Shown: positions 25,350-33,262, counted from the stretch's first letter. The stretch is DNA of 64,000 bases from Actinomadura terrae (GCF_022751215.1 NZ_JAICDG010000002.1:1-64000), one strand, 5' to 3'. Notes: generated by a model from the letters alone, not told the origin. Translations and numbers: made by a program.

Positions 25350-26189
25350 CTATGCGCTGATCACATTCCATGCGGTTCCCTCGGCCAGCGATGGCTGGAT
25401 CACTCCGCCGGGGACGGGGATGAGGTTTCCTGCATTGTCGACGTCGGCGGCATGGTCGAGTGGCTCCCGCCTCGCAACGGCTCCCGCGAGGAAACGACCG
25501 TTGCCTTCCGGTAGGCCGACGTCGTTGCGGCCCCGGAGGACGAACTGAACGTAGCTGATCGCCAGCGGTTCCGGGGAACGGATGGCGATGCAGTAGAGCC
25601 GGGCGGTTCCGTGGAGCGTCGCATAGGTGTCGCCATCGCGGATGGAGCAGTTCCTCAGCCGTTGCGGCTCCAGGTTGGCGAAAAGTATTTTGTACGCCTT
25701 TTGTTTGTACGCTTCGTCGCCCAGAGCGTCGATGTCGAACAGAATCCCGATCTCTCGCCTGTTCTTTCGGTGACTGGGCGAGGTGGTGGGGCGCGCGTTG
25801 ACGGTATGGAACCATGCACGGCTGTTCGACAGGTACTGCAAGATCAGTGCCGGAACGATGAGGACGACGGTCCAGATGCCGATCAGCATCAGGCAACCCA
25901 TGATCGTCACGGTGGTTCGGGCCCGTTCGCTGCCGCGCATCATGCGCGAGGCCGCGATGATCATGGCCGTCCCGTAGCCGAGCAGGAAGAGCATCAAAGA
26001 GATGTTGTAGATGGGGGAGATGAGGGGTCCGGTGACCGCGGCGAAGGCGACGACGCCTCCCTCGAGGATCCATAACACCGCCGCGATCGTCACCGTCACC
26101 GGCCGAGCGGTTGACGGAGGGCCGCCATAGCCCGGGGCGGTGACCGGACGCCCCTCACCCCACCGCGGAGGCTCGTGATCGCTCGTCAT
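25350..26189 (-). CDS. membrane protein of unknown function
   Basis: The 279-residue protein has a short cytoplasmic N-terminus (PPRWGEGRPVTAPGYGGPPS), then three or four membrane segments (VTIAAVLWILEGGVVAFAAV, IYNISLMLFLLGYGTAMIIA, TVTIMGCLMLIGIWTVVLIV, about residues 30-120). A soluble C-terminal half follows (DEAYKQKAYKILFANLEPQR to NVISA). That half is richer in Lys, Ile and Asn and less GC-rich than its neighbours, which may mark a horizontally acquired or rapidly evolving segment. The N-terminal Gly/Pro/Tyr stretch is common in actinobacterial membrane proteins. No family is recognised. ATG at 26189. Confidence 0.65.
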   Translation of the reverse strand: MTSDHEPPRWGEGRPVTAPGYGGPPSTARPVTVTIAAVLWILEGGVVAFAAVTGPLISPIYNISLMLFLLGYGTAMIIAASRMMRGSERARTTVTIMGCLMLIGIWTVVLIVPALILQYLSNSRAWFHTVNARPTTSPSHRKNRREIGILFDIDALGDEAYKQKAYKILFANLEPQRLRNCSIRDGDTYATLHGTARLYCIAIRSPEPLAISYVQFVLRGRNDVGLPEGNGRFLAGAVARREPLDHAADVDNAGNLIPVPGGVIQPSLAEGTAWNVISA

Positions 26190-26272
26190 GGCCCGGACGC
26201 TTTCACACGGCCGCGGGGCCCCGTCTCGACCTTGTCCGCATCCGGCCGGGGGTGTTCGGCAGCGTGGGCCTT

Positions 26273-26743
26273 TTAGGTCAGGTGGTACTTCATGCCCATG
26301 TGGGACGGGCGGAAGCCTATTTGCTGGTAGAAGCGGATCGCGTCGGGGCGCTGGCGGTCGGTGGTCAGTTGGACCACGCGGCAGCCCCGGGTGCGGGCCT
26401 GGGTTATGGCCCAGGTGATGAGGGCCTGGCCCACGCCCCGGCCGCGGTGGTCGGCGGCGACGCGGACGCCCTCGATCTGGGCTCGTTCGCGGCCCGTGTA
26501 GGTGAGGCCGGGGATGTAGGTGAGTTGGAGCGTTCCAGCTACCTGGTCCGCGATCTCGGCGACGATCAGGGTGTTGTTGGGGTCGTCCGCTATCGCGGTG
26601 AAGGCGGCGATGTAGGCCGGTTCGGCGTCCGGTGTTTCGCGGGCCGCGCCGAGGGGATCGTCGGCCAGTAGTCGGACGATCTGGGGCAGATCGTCCAGCG
26701 TCGCCTCGCGGAAGGTCACTTCTTGGTCACGCTGCACATTCAC
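26273..26743 (-). CDS. GNAT family N-acetyltransferase
   Basis: The 156-residue protein has the complete GNAT fold: N-terminal FREATLDDLPQIVRLL, a central strand (GTLQLTYIPGL), the acetyl-CoA pyrophosphate loop in motif A (EGVRVAADHRGRGVGQALIT, with the R-G-x-G-x-G/A pattern), and motif B (LTTDRQRPDAIRFYQQIGFR). It transfers acetyl groups to an amine substrate that cannot be predicted. GTG at 26743 has no clear ribosome site and may be leaderless. It is divergent from the WhiB gene, with a duplicated palindrome between them. Confidence 0.9.
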   Translation of the reverse strand: MNVQRDQEVTFREATLDDLPQIVRLLADDPLGAARETPDAEPAYIAAFTAIADDPNNTLIVAEIADQVAGTLQLTYIPGLTYTGRERAQIEGVRVAADHRGRGVGQALITWAITQARTRGCRVVQLTTDRQRPDAIRFYQQIGFRPSHMGMKYHLT

Positions 26744-26781
26744 AGGTTATCCGGCCGTTAGGTTGCGAAGTCCGCGATGAC

Positions 26782-26809
26782 TTGTAGTACTACGGGTTGT
26801 AGTACTACG
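26782..26809. promoter_or_regulatory. tandem duplicated palindrome upstream of whiB-family gene
   Basis: TTGTAGTACTACG occurs twice (26782-26794 and 26797-26809), separated by GG. Each copy contains the perfect 10-base palindrome GTAGTACTAC, and the two centres are 15 bases apart. TTGTAG (26782-26787) and TACGTT (26806-26811), 18 bases apart, could be the -35 and -10 of the WhiB promoter, so a bound protein would block polymerase. The site is between divergent genes and may serve both. The binder is unknown. Confidence 0.7.
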
Positions 26810-26870
26810 TTGGGTGGACGACCACCCGTGTGTCTGCCGGTGGCCGCAGGCCACCGCAGGGGGAGAAGCC

Positions 26871-27200
26871 ATGCACAGCGATGAGAACGAGGAACACTGG
26901 ACGGACCACGCCATCTGCCGTGGCGCCGATCCCGACCTCTTCTTCCCGATCGGTTATGCCGCGCTCGTCCTGAAGGAGCAGGAGGACGCGGCGAAGGCGA
27001 TCTGCTCGAACTGCCCGGTCGCGGCCGAGTGCCTCGCGTGGGCGTTGCGGGTCGGGGAGCCCGACGGGATCTGGGGCGGGACGACCCCCGAGGAGCGCCG
27101 CTATCTGAGGCGGACGGCGGAGGCGCCGGAGCGCAGGCGGCTGCCGGTGATCGTGGTGCGCGGGGACGCCTCCGAGCCGGAGCACGCGTCCGCCGCCTAG
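26871..27200 (+). CDS. WhiB-family iron-sulfur transcriptional regulator
   Basis: The 109-residue protein carries the four Fe-S cluster cysteines of the WhiB family: Cys16 (HAICRG), Cys45 and Cys48 (CSNC), and Cys54 (AAEC). The signature turn GIWGG and the basic recognition segment TTPEERRYLRR follow. WhiB proteins bind a 4Fe-4S cluster, respond to NO or oxygen, and act with the principal sigma factor. The Fe-S class is clear, but assignment to a particular Wbl subgroup is not attempted. GGGGGAGAA lies just upstream of the ATG at 26871. The double palindrome at 26782-26809 is probably its control site. Confidence 0.93.
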   Translation: MHSDENEEHWTDHAICRGADPDLFFPIGYAALVLKEQEDAAKAICSNCPVAAECLAWALRVGEPDGIWGGTTPEERRYLRRTAEAPERRRLPVIVVRGDASEPEHASAA

Positions 27201-27261
27201 GCACCTTTCCGGTGGCCGGGACGTTGTCCGGGTGACGGCGTCCAGAGTTACGGTGGCCTCC

Positions 27262-27903
27262 ATGAGCGATTCCCAGCGGTCCGAAGGGCTCGTCCAGGCC
27301 GGCGCGCGGGTCCTGTCGGCGGCCCTGCTGGTCGGTGGCATCACCGCCCTGATGTGGGTGGTGGAGGTCTTCGACGTCTATGTGGACGACAACCGGCTCG
27401 ACCGGCTCGGAATCCAGCCGCGGGACGTCAGCGACCTGCCCGACATCTTCACCGCGCCGTTCGTGCACGCGGGGATCGGGCACATGATGGGCAACACCGT
27501 GCCGTTCCTCGTGCTGGGGTTCCTGGCTGCGGTCAGGGGAATCGCGAAGTTCCTGGTGTCGAGCCTGATCGTCATCGTGGTCGGCGGGCTCGGGGTGTGG
27601 TTCACGAGCCCGGCGAACACGCTCGGGTCCAGCATCCTGATCTTTGGGTTCTTCGGCTACCTGGTGGGACGCGGCCTGTTCGAGCGGCGGCTCCTCGACA
27701 TCGTGATCGCGGTCGGCGTCGTCGCCGTCTACGGGACGATGCTGGTCGGCGTGATCCCCGACGACCCCGCCATCTCGTGGCAGGGCCATCTGTTCGGGCT
27801 GATCGGCGGGGTGGTCGGCGCGTGGTTCCTGCGCCGCGGCGCTAGTGCGGACGAACGGTCACGTCCGACACCACCGCGTCCCGGGGCGTCTCCAGGGCGT
27901 TGA
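27262..27903 (+). CDS. rhomboid-family intramembrane protease (atypical serine motif)
   Basis: The 213-residue membrane protein has about six hydrophobic helices. The rhomboid motifs are present: HAGIGHMMGN (His69, His74, Asn78), the serine helix GSSILIFGFFG (Ser124) and the catalytic His176 in WQGHLFGLIGG. The residue after the catalytic serine is Ile rather than the usual Gly of GxSG, so activity may be altered. A hydrophilic tail (ADERSRPTPPRPGASPGR) follows. ATG at 27262 is used; GTG at 27232 is possible. The gene's end overlaps the convergent SDR gene by 62 bases, so its last 20 residues share DNA with SDR codons. Confidence 0.82.
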   Translation: MSDSQRSEGLVQAGARVLSAALLVGGITALMWVVEVFDVYVDDNRLDRLGIQPRDVSDLPDIFTAPFVHAGIGHMMGNTVPFLVLGFLAAVRGIAKFLVSSLIVIVVGGLGVWFTSPANTLGSSILIFGFFGYLVGRGLFERRLLDIVIAVGVVAVYGTMLVGVIPDDPAISWQGHLFGLIGGVVGAWFLRRGASADERSRPTPPRPGASPGR

Positions 27904-28588
27904 CGAGGACGCGCGCCACCGTGGACGGGGCGGCGAAGTCGTCCTCGGCGTAGGGGTGGCCCTCCTGGGCGCGGACGCTGCGCTGCATCTCCGTGGCCGT
28001 GCGTCCCGGATAGACGGTCGTGACGCGCAGGGACGGCTCCTCCGCGCGGAGCGAGTCGGCGAGGGCGCGCAGGCCGAACTTGCTCGCGGCGTAGGCGGCC
28101 CACTCGGGGTTCGCGCGCAGGCCCGCCGTCGAGTTGACGAAGACGACGTGCCCCTGAGCGGTGCGCAGCGCGGGCAGCAGCAGGCGGGTCAGTTCGGCGG
28201 CCGAGACGAGGTTGACCGACAGGTGGTCGATCCACTCGTCCGCCTCCAGGTCGGCGATCGGCGACAGGTGGACGACCCCCGCCGCGTGGACGAGCCCGTC
28301 CAGCCGTGGCGGGAGGTCGTCGAGGGCCAGGGCCGCCTCGATGCGGCGCGGTTCGGTGAGGTCGAGCGGGATCGTGCGGATCGTCCGGGACGAGGGCCCG
28401 ACGCCCGGCGCCTTCGGGTCGAAGACCTGGGTCGCGGCGTGCGCGCCGGTCCGCAGCGTCGCGGCGAGCTTGTCCAGCCGGTCGGGCGAGCGGCCGGTGA
28501 GGACCAGGTCGTGGCCGCGCTCGCGCAGCAGTTCCGCGACCGCGGTGCCGATGCCGCCGGTCGCCCCCGTGATGAGATACGTGCCCAT
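27842..28588 (-). CDS. short-chain dehydrogenase/reductase
   Basis: The 248-residue protein is a classical SDR: cofactor motif TGATGGIG (TGxxxGIG, residues 7-14), DGLVHAAGV (the NAG-like motif), the active-site serine in VNSTAGL and the catalytic YAASK (Tyr-x-x-x-Lys). TGRSPDRLDKL after the second strand favours NADPH through its Arg. The C-terminal GRTATEMQR is the usual substrate-loop region. ATG at 28588 gives the correct N-terminus (MGTYLITGATGG). Substrate unknown. It converges on and overlaps the rhomboid gene. Confidence 0.93.
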   Translation of the reverse strand: MGTYLITGATGGIGTAVAELLRERGHDLVLTGRSPDRLDKLAATLRTGAHAATQVFDPKAPGVGPSSRTIRTIPLDLTEPRRIEAALALDDLPPRLDGLVHAAGVVHLSPIADLEADEWIDHLSVNLVSAAELTRLLLPALRTAQGHVVFVNSTAGLRANPEWAAYAASKFGLRALADSLRAEEPSLRVTTVYPGRTATEMQRSVRAQEGHPYAEDDFAAPSTVARVLVNALETPRDAVVSDVTVRPH

Positions 28589-28650
28589 GGCGCCCCATTC
28601 TCGTGGATCTACGACTCGCCCGCCTAACCGGGTGGACGCTCGCCGGCGCG

Positions 28651-28711
28651 GATCGGTTCGCACGCGCCACCCGGATCAGTTTGCATGCGGCACGCGGATC
28701 AGTTCGGACGC
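28651..28711. repeat. three degenerate 23-base tandem repeats
   Basis: GATCGGTTCGCAC (28651), GATCAGTTTGCAT (28674) and GATCAGTTCGGAC (28697) begin units spaced exactly 23 bases apart. The last unit contains the stop codon of the pentapeptide membrane protein gene. The repeat occupies the gap between that gene and the SDR start. It may be a protein-binding array or decayed tandem duplication. Confidence 0.6.
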
Positions 28712-30159
28712 AGCACCCGTGTGACCCCGGCGATCAGCGCGGTCGCGAGCACCCAGCCGGTCGCGACCAGCGTGTAGCCGACCCAGCGGGACCAGCCCGT
28801 CGGATCGAACGCCTGCTGCTGGCCGAAGGTGTCCAGCGGGATCAGCAGGTCGAGGCTGTAGACGAGGGAGTGGAAGGCGGGTCGCTCGTCCGGCGGCTTG
28901 ATCGGTTTCGGCGCGTCGATCGAGAACACGGTGGTGCCGACCGCGAGCAGGAAGCCGAACCACGCGAACGCGAGCCAGGGGCGGTAGCCGTAGCCGACCG
29001 TCCAGTCCAGGACGTGGTTCCACGCCCGCCCGACCGGGTTCAGGCGCCGGCGGCGCGCGCGCAGCTTGGCCAGCTGCACCTTGCGGGCCAGGTCGTCCGA
29101 CCCGACGCTGTGGTACCAGGCGGCGAGCTGCTCGTAGGGCTGGAGGTGGAACTCGGGGTCGCGGGACACCCAGCTCAGCCGGTCCTTGAACGTTCCGCCG
29201 AAGCGCAGCGTCTCGTAGGTGAGGCCGTTCAGGTACAGCTCGTCGGGCCAGGTGTCGGCGCTGTCCATGATCAGGTTGATCCGGGAGTAGGACAGCGCCA
29301 CCCGCCCCTTGATCTTCTCCAGCGGCCACAGGAGCAGCTCGTCCACCTGCATGTGGCTGCCGTGCAGGGCCATCCGGTCGGGGTCGCCGGAGTCCAGGAC
29401 GCCCTTGGAGAACGACAGGATGCCGTGGACCCGCGCGCTGCGCAGCCGGACGGTGCCGAGCGCGACGAAGTCGCGGCTGAACTCGGCGGCGTCCTCGACG
29501 ACCATGTTCTGCGCGTCCAGCGTGATCCGGCCGGGGTTCTCCAGGGTGGTGCCCTGCATGAACAGCCCGCCGCTCATCCGCGCGCCGACGAGCCGCATCC
29601 CGCCGGTGATGTGCGAGTCCTGGACGAACGCGCCGACGTCCACGACGAGCCCGCCGCTGAACACCGCCCACTCGTCCGGCGCGGACGCGGTGATCGTCAT
29701 CCGGTTCATCCGCAGGCCGCCGCTGATCTGCGCGCGCGGCAGCCGGACCGAGCCCTCCACCTCCGAGCCGGACAGGCTGAGGTACCCGTCCGCCTGGAGA
29801 CCGCCGCCGTCGAACCCCGGCATCCGGCAATCGGAGAGGCGGAGCTGCCGCGTCTTGGCGTTGGAGAAGTCGGGCTGCTCGACGAGCCGGCACCGCTCCA
29901 GGCGCAGCTCGTGCTCGACCGTCCCGCCCGAGAGGTCGAGCCTCCCGATGACGTACGCGCCGCGCAGCCGGACCGCCGACACCGCGCCGGCCCGGGTCTC
30001 GCCCGCGCCGAGCAGCAGCCGCGTGATGATCTCCGCGCGGACGATCCGGTCGGGCAGCGGCCCGGTCGGCCGGTCGTCGCCGAGCACGACCGTGTCGCCG
30101 GAGGGGAACGCGGCCCACAGGCGGCGTTCGGCGTCGTTGAGTCCGGGGGGCTGGGGCAC
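28699..30159 (-). CDS. pentapeptide-like repeat membrane protein (copy 2)
   Basis: The 486-residue protein has an N-terminal helical region (LNDAERRLWAAFPSGDTVVL), a long beta-helix of degenerate repeats (about residues 65-300: VRLRGAYVIGRLDLSGG, LRLSDCRMPGFDGGGL, GGLRMNRMTI), a linker (YEQLAAWYHSVGSDDLARKV) and two membrane segments at the C-terminus (LAFAWFGFLLAVGTTVFS and WVGYTLVATGWVLATALIAG) preceded by VGYGYRPW. It closely parallels the protein at 48522. Function unknown. GTG at 30159 has GAAAGGG five bases upstream. A strong terminator separates it from the Spo0M gene. Confidence 0.75.
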   Translation of the reverse strand: MPQPPGLNDAERRLWAAFPSGDTVVLGDDRPTGPLPDRIVRAEIITRLLLGAGETRAGAVSAVRLRGAYVIGRLDLSGGTVEHELRLERCRLVEQPDFSNAKTRQLRLSDCRMPGFDGGGLQADGYLSLSGSEVEGSVRLPRAQISGGLRMNRMTITASAPDEWAVFSGGLVVDVGAFVQDSHITGGMRLVGARMSGGLFMQGTTLENPGRITLDAQNMVVEDAAEFSRDFVALGTVRLRSARVHGILSFSKGVLDSGDPDRMALHGSHMQVDELLLWPLEKIKGRVALSYSRINLIMDSADTWPDELYLNGLTYETLRFGGTFKDRLSWVSRDPEFHLQPYEQLAAWYHSVGSDDLARKVQLAKLRARRRRLNPVGRAWNHVLDWTVGYGYRPWLAFAWFGFLLAVGTTVFSIDAPKPIKPPDERPAFHSLVYSLDLLIPLDTFGQQQAFDPTGWSRWVGYTLVATGWVLATALIAGVTRVLRPN

Positions 30160-30177
30160 GAACACCCTTTCTACGGG

Positions 30178-30212
30178 GCGGTCCCCTCCGTGATCAAGCC
30201 GGAGGGGACCGC
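30178..30212 (-). terminator. terminator after the Spo0M gene, 13-base perfect stem
   Basis: GCGGTCCCCTCCG (30178-30190) and CGGAGGGGACCGC (30200-30212) form a perfect 13-base stem with a nine-base loop. It starts about 20 bases after the stop codon of the Spo0M-like gene on the minus strand and lies just before the ribosome site of the pentapeptide protein gene, so it separates the two units. Confidence 0.8.
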
Positions 30213-30232
30213 GCTGGACGTCCCCCCGACGG

Positions 30233-31018
30233 TTAGAAGAAGCCGCGGCGCCGGGACGCCTCGTCCAGGAAGCCGCCGAGCTGGTGCTCCCAGTCGGTGC
30301 CGTGGACGCTCGCGTAGTCGACGGTGAAGCGGCTGAACGCGTCGTGGCCCTCGGAGAGCATGCCGCCGCGCTTGTCGAGTTCGAGGACGACCTCCATCGA
30401 CTGCGGGTAGGACACGAACGTCACCTCGAGCTGGTTGATGCCGCGCGCGTACTGCTGGGGAGGCGTGAACTCGATCTCTTGGTAGAAGGGCAGCTCCTGG
30501 TGGACACCCCAGATGCGGCCCTTCTCGCAGTCGGCGTTGCGGAAGTGGAAGCCGAGGTTGGAGAACGCGGCCAGGATGCGCTCCTGCGCGGGCAGCGGGT
30601 GGACGGCGATCGGGTCGAGGTCGCCCGGGTCGAGCGCGCCCGCGACCTCCAGCTCCGTCGCGATCCCGACCGTGGTGCCGCGCAGCGGCTGCCCGTACAT
30701 GTGGGTGAGCGGCGCCTCCCACGGGATGGGGAACTGGAACGGGACGCTGTGCCGCGCGCCCTCCTCCAGCGTGAAGTTCCCCGCGACGGGCATCTTGGCG
30801 TACTCCAGGTTGGAGGTGTACTCGTTGTCGCCCGACTCGACCTCGACCCGGGTGCGCAGCGCCAGGTTGACCGACTTGATGTCGGAGTTGAACTGGCCGC
30901 CGATGATGGTGATCTCACCCGTCACGACCGAGCCCGGCGTGGTGTTCGGGTCGTGCAGGACGGTCTCGATCGACGGCCCGCCGATGCCCATCGCCTGCCG
31001 CAGCTTCTTGAAGACCAA
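30233..31018 (-). CDS. spo0M: Spo0M-family (arrestin-fold) sporulation-control protein
   Basis: The 261-residue protein matches Spo0M, a two-domain arrestin-like beta-sandwich protein of about 258 residues in Bacillus: MGIGGPSIETVLHDPNTTPGS, GEITIIGGQFNSDIKSVNLAL, FQFPIPWEAPLTHMYGQPLRG, VGIATELEVAGALDPGDLDP and a C-terminal FSRFTVDYA. It affects sporulation and cell-shape regulation in Bacillus and is common in spore-forming actinomycetes; its molecular role is unsettled. Start TTG at 31018 (LVFKKLRQ) is chosen because GGAGGGG lies about five bases upstream. It is followed by a 13-base-stem terminator. No neighbour explains its function. Confidence 0.9.
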   Translation of the reverse strand: MVFKKLRQAMGIGGPSIETVLHDPNTTPGSVVTGEITIIGGQFNSDIKSVNLALRTRVEVESGDNEYTSNLEYAKMPVAGNFTLEEGARHSVPFQFPIPWEAPLTHMYGQPLRGTTVGIATELEVAGALDPGDLDPIAVHPLPAQERILAAFSNLGFHFRNADCEKGRIWGVHQELPFYQEIEFTPPQQYARGINQLEVTFVSYPQSMEVVLELDKRGGMLSEGHDAFSRFTVDYASVHGTDWEHQLGGFLDEASRRRGFF

Positions 31019-31288
31019 GGTCAACCCCTCCGTGTACGAGCTCTCTCGTCCCATAGACGCCCTTACGGGAGGGTACGTTCCATCAAGGCCCTGTGACCTG
31101 GAAACACGCCGTCCCCTTGGCCGCATTGGGCCGCTCTGGTGGCGCCTCTAGCGCGAAGAGACTAAGGGCCCTGACCCGAAACGGGGTGACGGAATTCAAG
31201 GCCGACCTGCGGACGGGTGTCGCTCAGCCTTCGCTGACCCGGATCGGCACCATGGCCTTGCGCGACTTCGTGGTCGTCGTCTGAGCGG

Positions 31289-31612
31289 CTAGTGGGCGCT
31301 GCCTGCCAGGTTCAGGCCTATGACGCCCACGATGATCAGGGCTAGCGCGCCGATCTTGAGGGCGGAGACGTCGTCGCCCATGAGGAGCATGCCCAGGGTG
31401 GCGGTTCCGACGGCGCCGATGCCTACCCAGACGGCGTAGGCGGTGCCGACCTCCAGGTCCTTCAGCGCGAGGTTGAGCAGGCCGAAGCTGGTGACGGCGA
31501 AGACGAGGAAGCCGAGCGACGGCCAGAGCTGCGTGAAGCCCTTGCTGCCCTTCAGGCACAGGGCCATGACGACCTCGAACAGGCCCGCGAGGATGACGAG
31601 GATCCAAGCCAT
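31289..31612 (-). CDS. gdx: SMR-family guanidinium exporter (Gdx/SugE)
   Basis: The 107-residue protein has four transmembrane helices of the small multidrug resistance family. Residues LAGLFEVVMALCLKGSKGFT carry the essential Glu13 and the Lys and Gly-Phe of the SugE/Gdx subgroup, and GTAYAVWVGIGAVGTATLG is the Gdx helix-3 signature. Gdx exports guanidinium by proton antiport. The guanidine-III riboswitch just upstream fixes the assignment against multidrug exporters. ATG at 31612 has GGGGG shortly upstream. It is a single-gene unit on the minus strand. Confidence 0.95.
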   Translation of the reverse strand: MAWILVILAGLFEVVMALCLKGSKGFTQLWPSLGFLVFAVTSFGLLNLALKDLEVGTAYAVWVGIGAVGTATLGMLLMGDDVSALKIGALALIIVGVIGLNLAGSAH

Positions 31613-31649
31613 TGCGGTACTACCCCCGGATGGTGAGACGGCACGGTCA

Positions 31650-31690
31650 CGCGTCGTCTTCGCCTACCGGGTACGGCGCACCTCGTCCGG
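31650..31690 (-). promoter_or_regulatory. guanidine-III (ykkC-III) riboswitch
   Basis: Read on the minus strand, this 41-base segment begins CCGGACGAGGTGCGCCGTAC and continues CCGGTAGGCGAAGACGACGC. It matches the guanidine-III aptamer of Thermobifida fusca (recalled from the literature) almost base for base up to the second CCGG. The 3' strand of the pseudoknot helix carries one substitution, giving a single C-A mismatch against GCGCCGT. It lies about 40 bases before the gdx start codon, with the ribosome site between them, which suggests control of translation by guanidine. Confidence 0.9.
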
Positions 31691-31814
31691 GAGGACCCCG
31701 GAAGGGCCCTCACCCAGCGACAACGCCCCCGATGCACCGGGTGTTCCCCGAAGGGCGGCGACCACTCGCCGCGGCCCCCAGGCGACCTCAGCCGTCACGC
31801 GGGCGCGTAGCTGA

Positions 31815-31848
31815 CCGGTGGGGCGACGCCGGAGGCGCGCCCCACCGG
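31815..31848 (-). terminator. strong hairpin after the exopolysaccharide operon
   Basis: CCGGTGGGGCG (31815-31825) pairs with CGCCCCACCGG (31838-31848). The stem continues with CGCC/GGCG (31827-31837) past a bulged A. It lies 83 bases after the UDP-glucose dehydrogenase stop codon and before the guanidine riboswitch leader, so it probably ends the large operon. No T-tract follows. Confidence 0.75.
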
Positions 31849-31930
31849 GAAGATCGCGAAGCGATTCCGCGCCCGCGAAGGCACGGTCACGGCCCGAGCC
31901 GCTAGGCGAGGGCCGTGGGCCGGGACTTCT

Positions 31931-33262
31931 TTAGGCTCTGCCGAGCGCGCGGTACTCCCAGCCGGCGGCGCGCCAGCGGGCCGGGTCCAGGGCGTGGCGG
32001 CCGTCCACGATGCGCTTGTGCCGGACGACCTTGGCGAGCGCGTCGGGCTCGATCTCGCGGAAGTCCGCCCACTCGGTCAGCAGGACGACGACGTCGGCGT
32101 CCTCGGCGGCGTCCAGGGCGTTGGCGCCGTAGCGCAGCTCGGGGTAGGCGCGGCGGGCGTTGTCGAGCGCGGCCGGGTCGTAGACGCGGACGTGGCCGCC
32201 GAGCCCGTGCATGGTGCGCGCGACGTCCAGCGCGGGCGCGTCGCGGATGTCGTCGGAGTTCGGCTTGAACGCGGCGCCCCAGGCGGCGATGCGGCGGCCG
32301 GAGATCTGGCCGCCGAGCAGCTCGCGGACGAGGTCGACGGTGCGGGCGCGGCGGCGGCGGTTGATGTCGTCCACCTCGCGGAGGAACGACACGGCCTGGC
32401 CGACGCCGATCTCCTCGGCGCGGTGCGCGAACGCGCGGATGTCCTTGGGCAGGCAGCCGCCGCCGAAGCCGAGGCCGGGACGCAGGAACTTGCCGCCGAT
32501 GCGGTCGTCCAGCGCGAGCGAGTCGGCGAGGTCGCTGACGTCGGCGCCGACCGCCTCGCAGACCTCCGCCATCGCGTTGATGTAGGAGATCTTGGTGGCG
32601 AGGAAGGAGTTCGCGGCGACCTTGACCAGCTCGGCGGTGGCGAGGTCGGTGCGCACGACCGGGGTGCCGATGTCGAGGATCGGCTGGAACGCGGCGCGCA
32701 GCCGCTCGTCCGCCCAGTCGGAGGCGACGCCGAACACCAGGCGGTCGGGACGCATCGTGTCGTCGACCGCGAAGCCCTCGCGGAGGAACTCGGGGTTCCA
32801 CGCCAGTTCGATCTCGGTGCCCGCCGGGGCGAGGTCGTGCAGGACGCCGGTGAGCCGCTGCGCCGTCCCGACCGGGACGGTGGACTTGCCGACGACCAGC
32901 ACGCGCCGGTCCAGGTGCGGCGCGAGGGCGTGCACGGCGGCGTCCACGTAGGTGAGGTCGGCGGCGTCGGAACCGGGCTTCTGCGGGGTGCCGACGCACA
33001 GGAAGTGCACGTCGCCGAACTTCCCGGCCTCCTCGAAGGACGTGGTGAAGCGCAGCCGCCCCGACTCCAGCGCCTTCGTGAGCAGCTCGGGCAGGCCCGG
33101 CTCGAAGAACGGCACCTCGCCGGACGCCAGTTTGGCGATCTTGCGCTCGTCGACGTCCACGCCGAGGACGTCGAAGCCGAGTACCGCCATGCAGATGGCG
33201 TGCGTGGCACCGAGGTAGCCGGTGCCGATGACGGTGAGCCGTGGGGACTCCGTCGCGTTCAT
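31931..33262 (-). CDS. ugd: UDP-glucose 6-dehydrogenase
   Basis: The 443-residue enzyme oxidises UDP-glucose to UDP-glucuronate with two NAD+. It has the N-terminal Rossmann motif GTGYLG (residues 12-17), the UDP-binding and hinge segments (GKSTVPVGTAQ, AWNPEFLREGFA), the catalytic cysteine Cys270 in GLGFGGGCLPKD, and the C-terminal UDP-binding domain (AAWGAAFKPNSDDIRDA). AAGGAG is nine bases before the ATG at 33262. It is the last gene of a five-gene minus-strand operon with a glycosyltransferase and three beta-helix proteins, so it most probably supplies UDP-GlcA for a polymer. Confidence 0.95.
   Translation of the reverse strand: MNATESPRLTVIGTGYLGATHAICMAVLGFDVLGVDVDERKIAKLASGEVPFFEPGLPELLTKALESGRLRFTTSFEEAGKFGDVHFLCVGTPQKPGSDAADLTYVDAAVHALAPHLDRRVLVVGKSTVPVGTAQRLTGVLHDLAPAGTEIELAWNPEFLREGFAVDDTMRPDRLVFGVASDWADERLRAAFQPILDIGTPVVRTDLATAELVKVAANSFLATKISYINAMAEVCEAVGADVSDLADSLALDDRIGGKFLRPGLGFGGGCLPKDIRAFAHRAEEIGVGQAVSFLREVDDINRRRRARTVDLVRELLGGQISGRRIAAWGAAFKPNSDDIRDAPALDVARTMHGLGGHVRVYDPAALDNARRAYPELRYGANALDAAEDADVVVLLTEWADFREIEPDALAKVVRHKRIVDGRHALDPARWRAAGWEYRALGRA

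Noticed and set aside
31093..31284. 63-residue plus-strand frame beginning GTG
   Set aside because: No ribosome site, no motif, and no conserved features visible.
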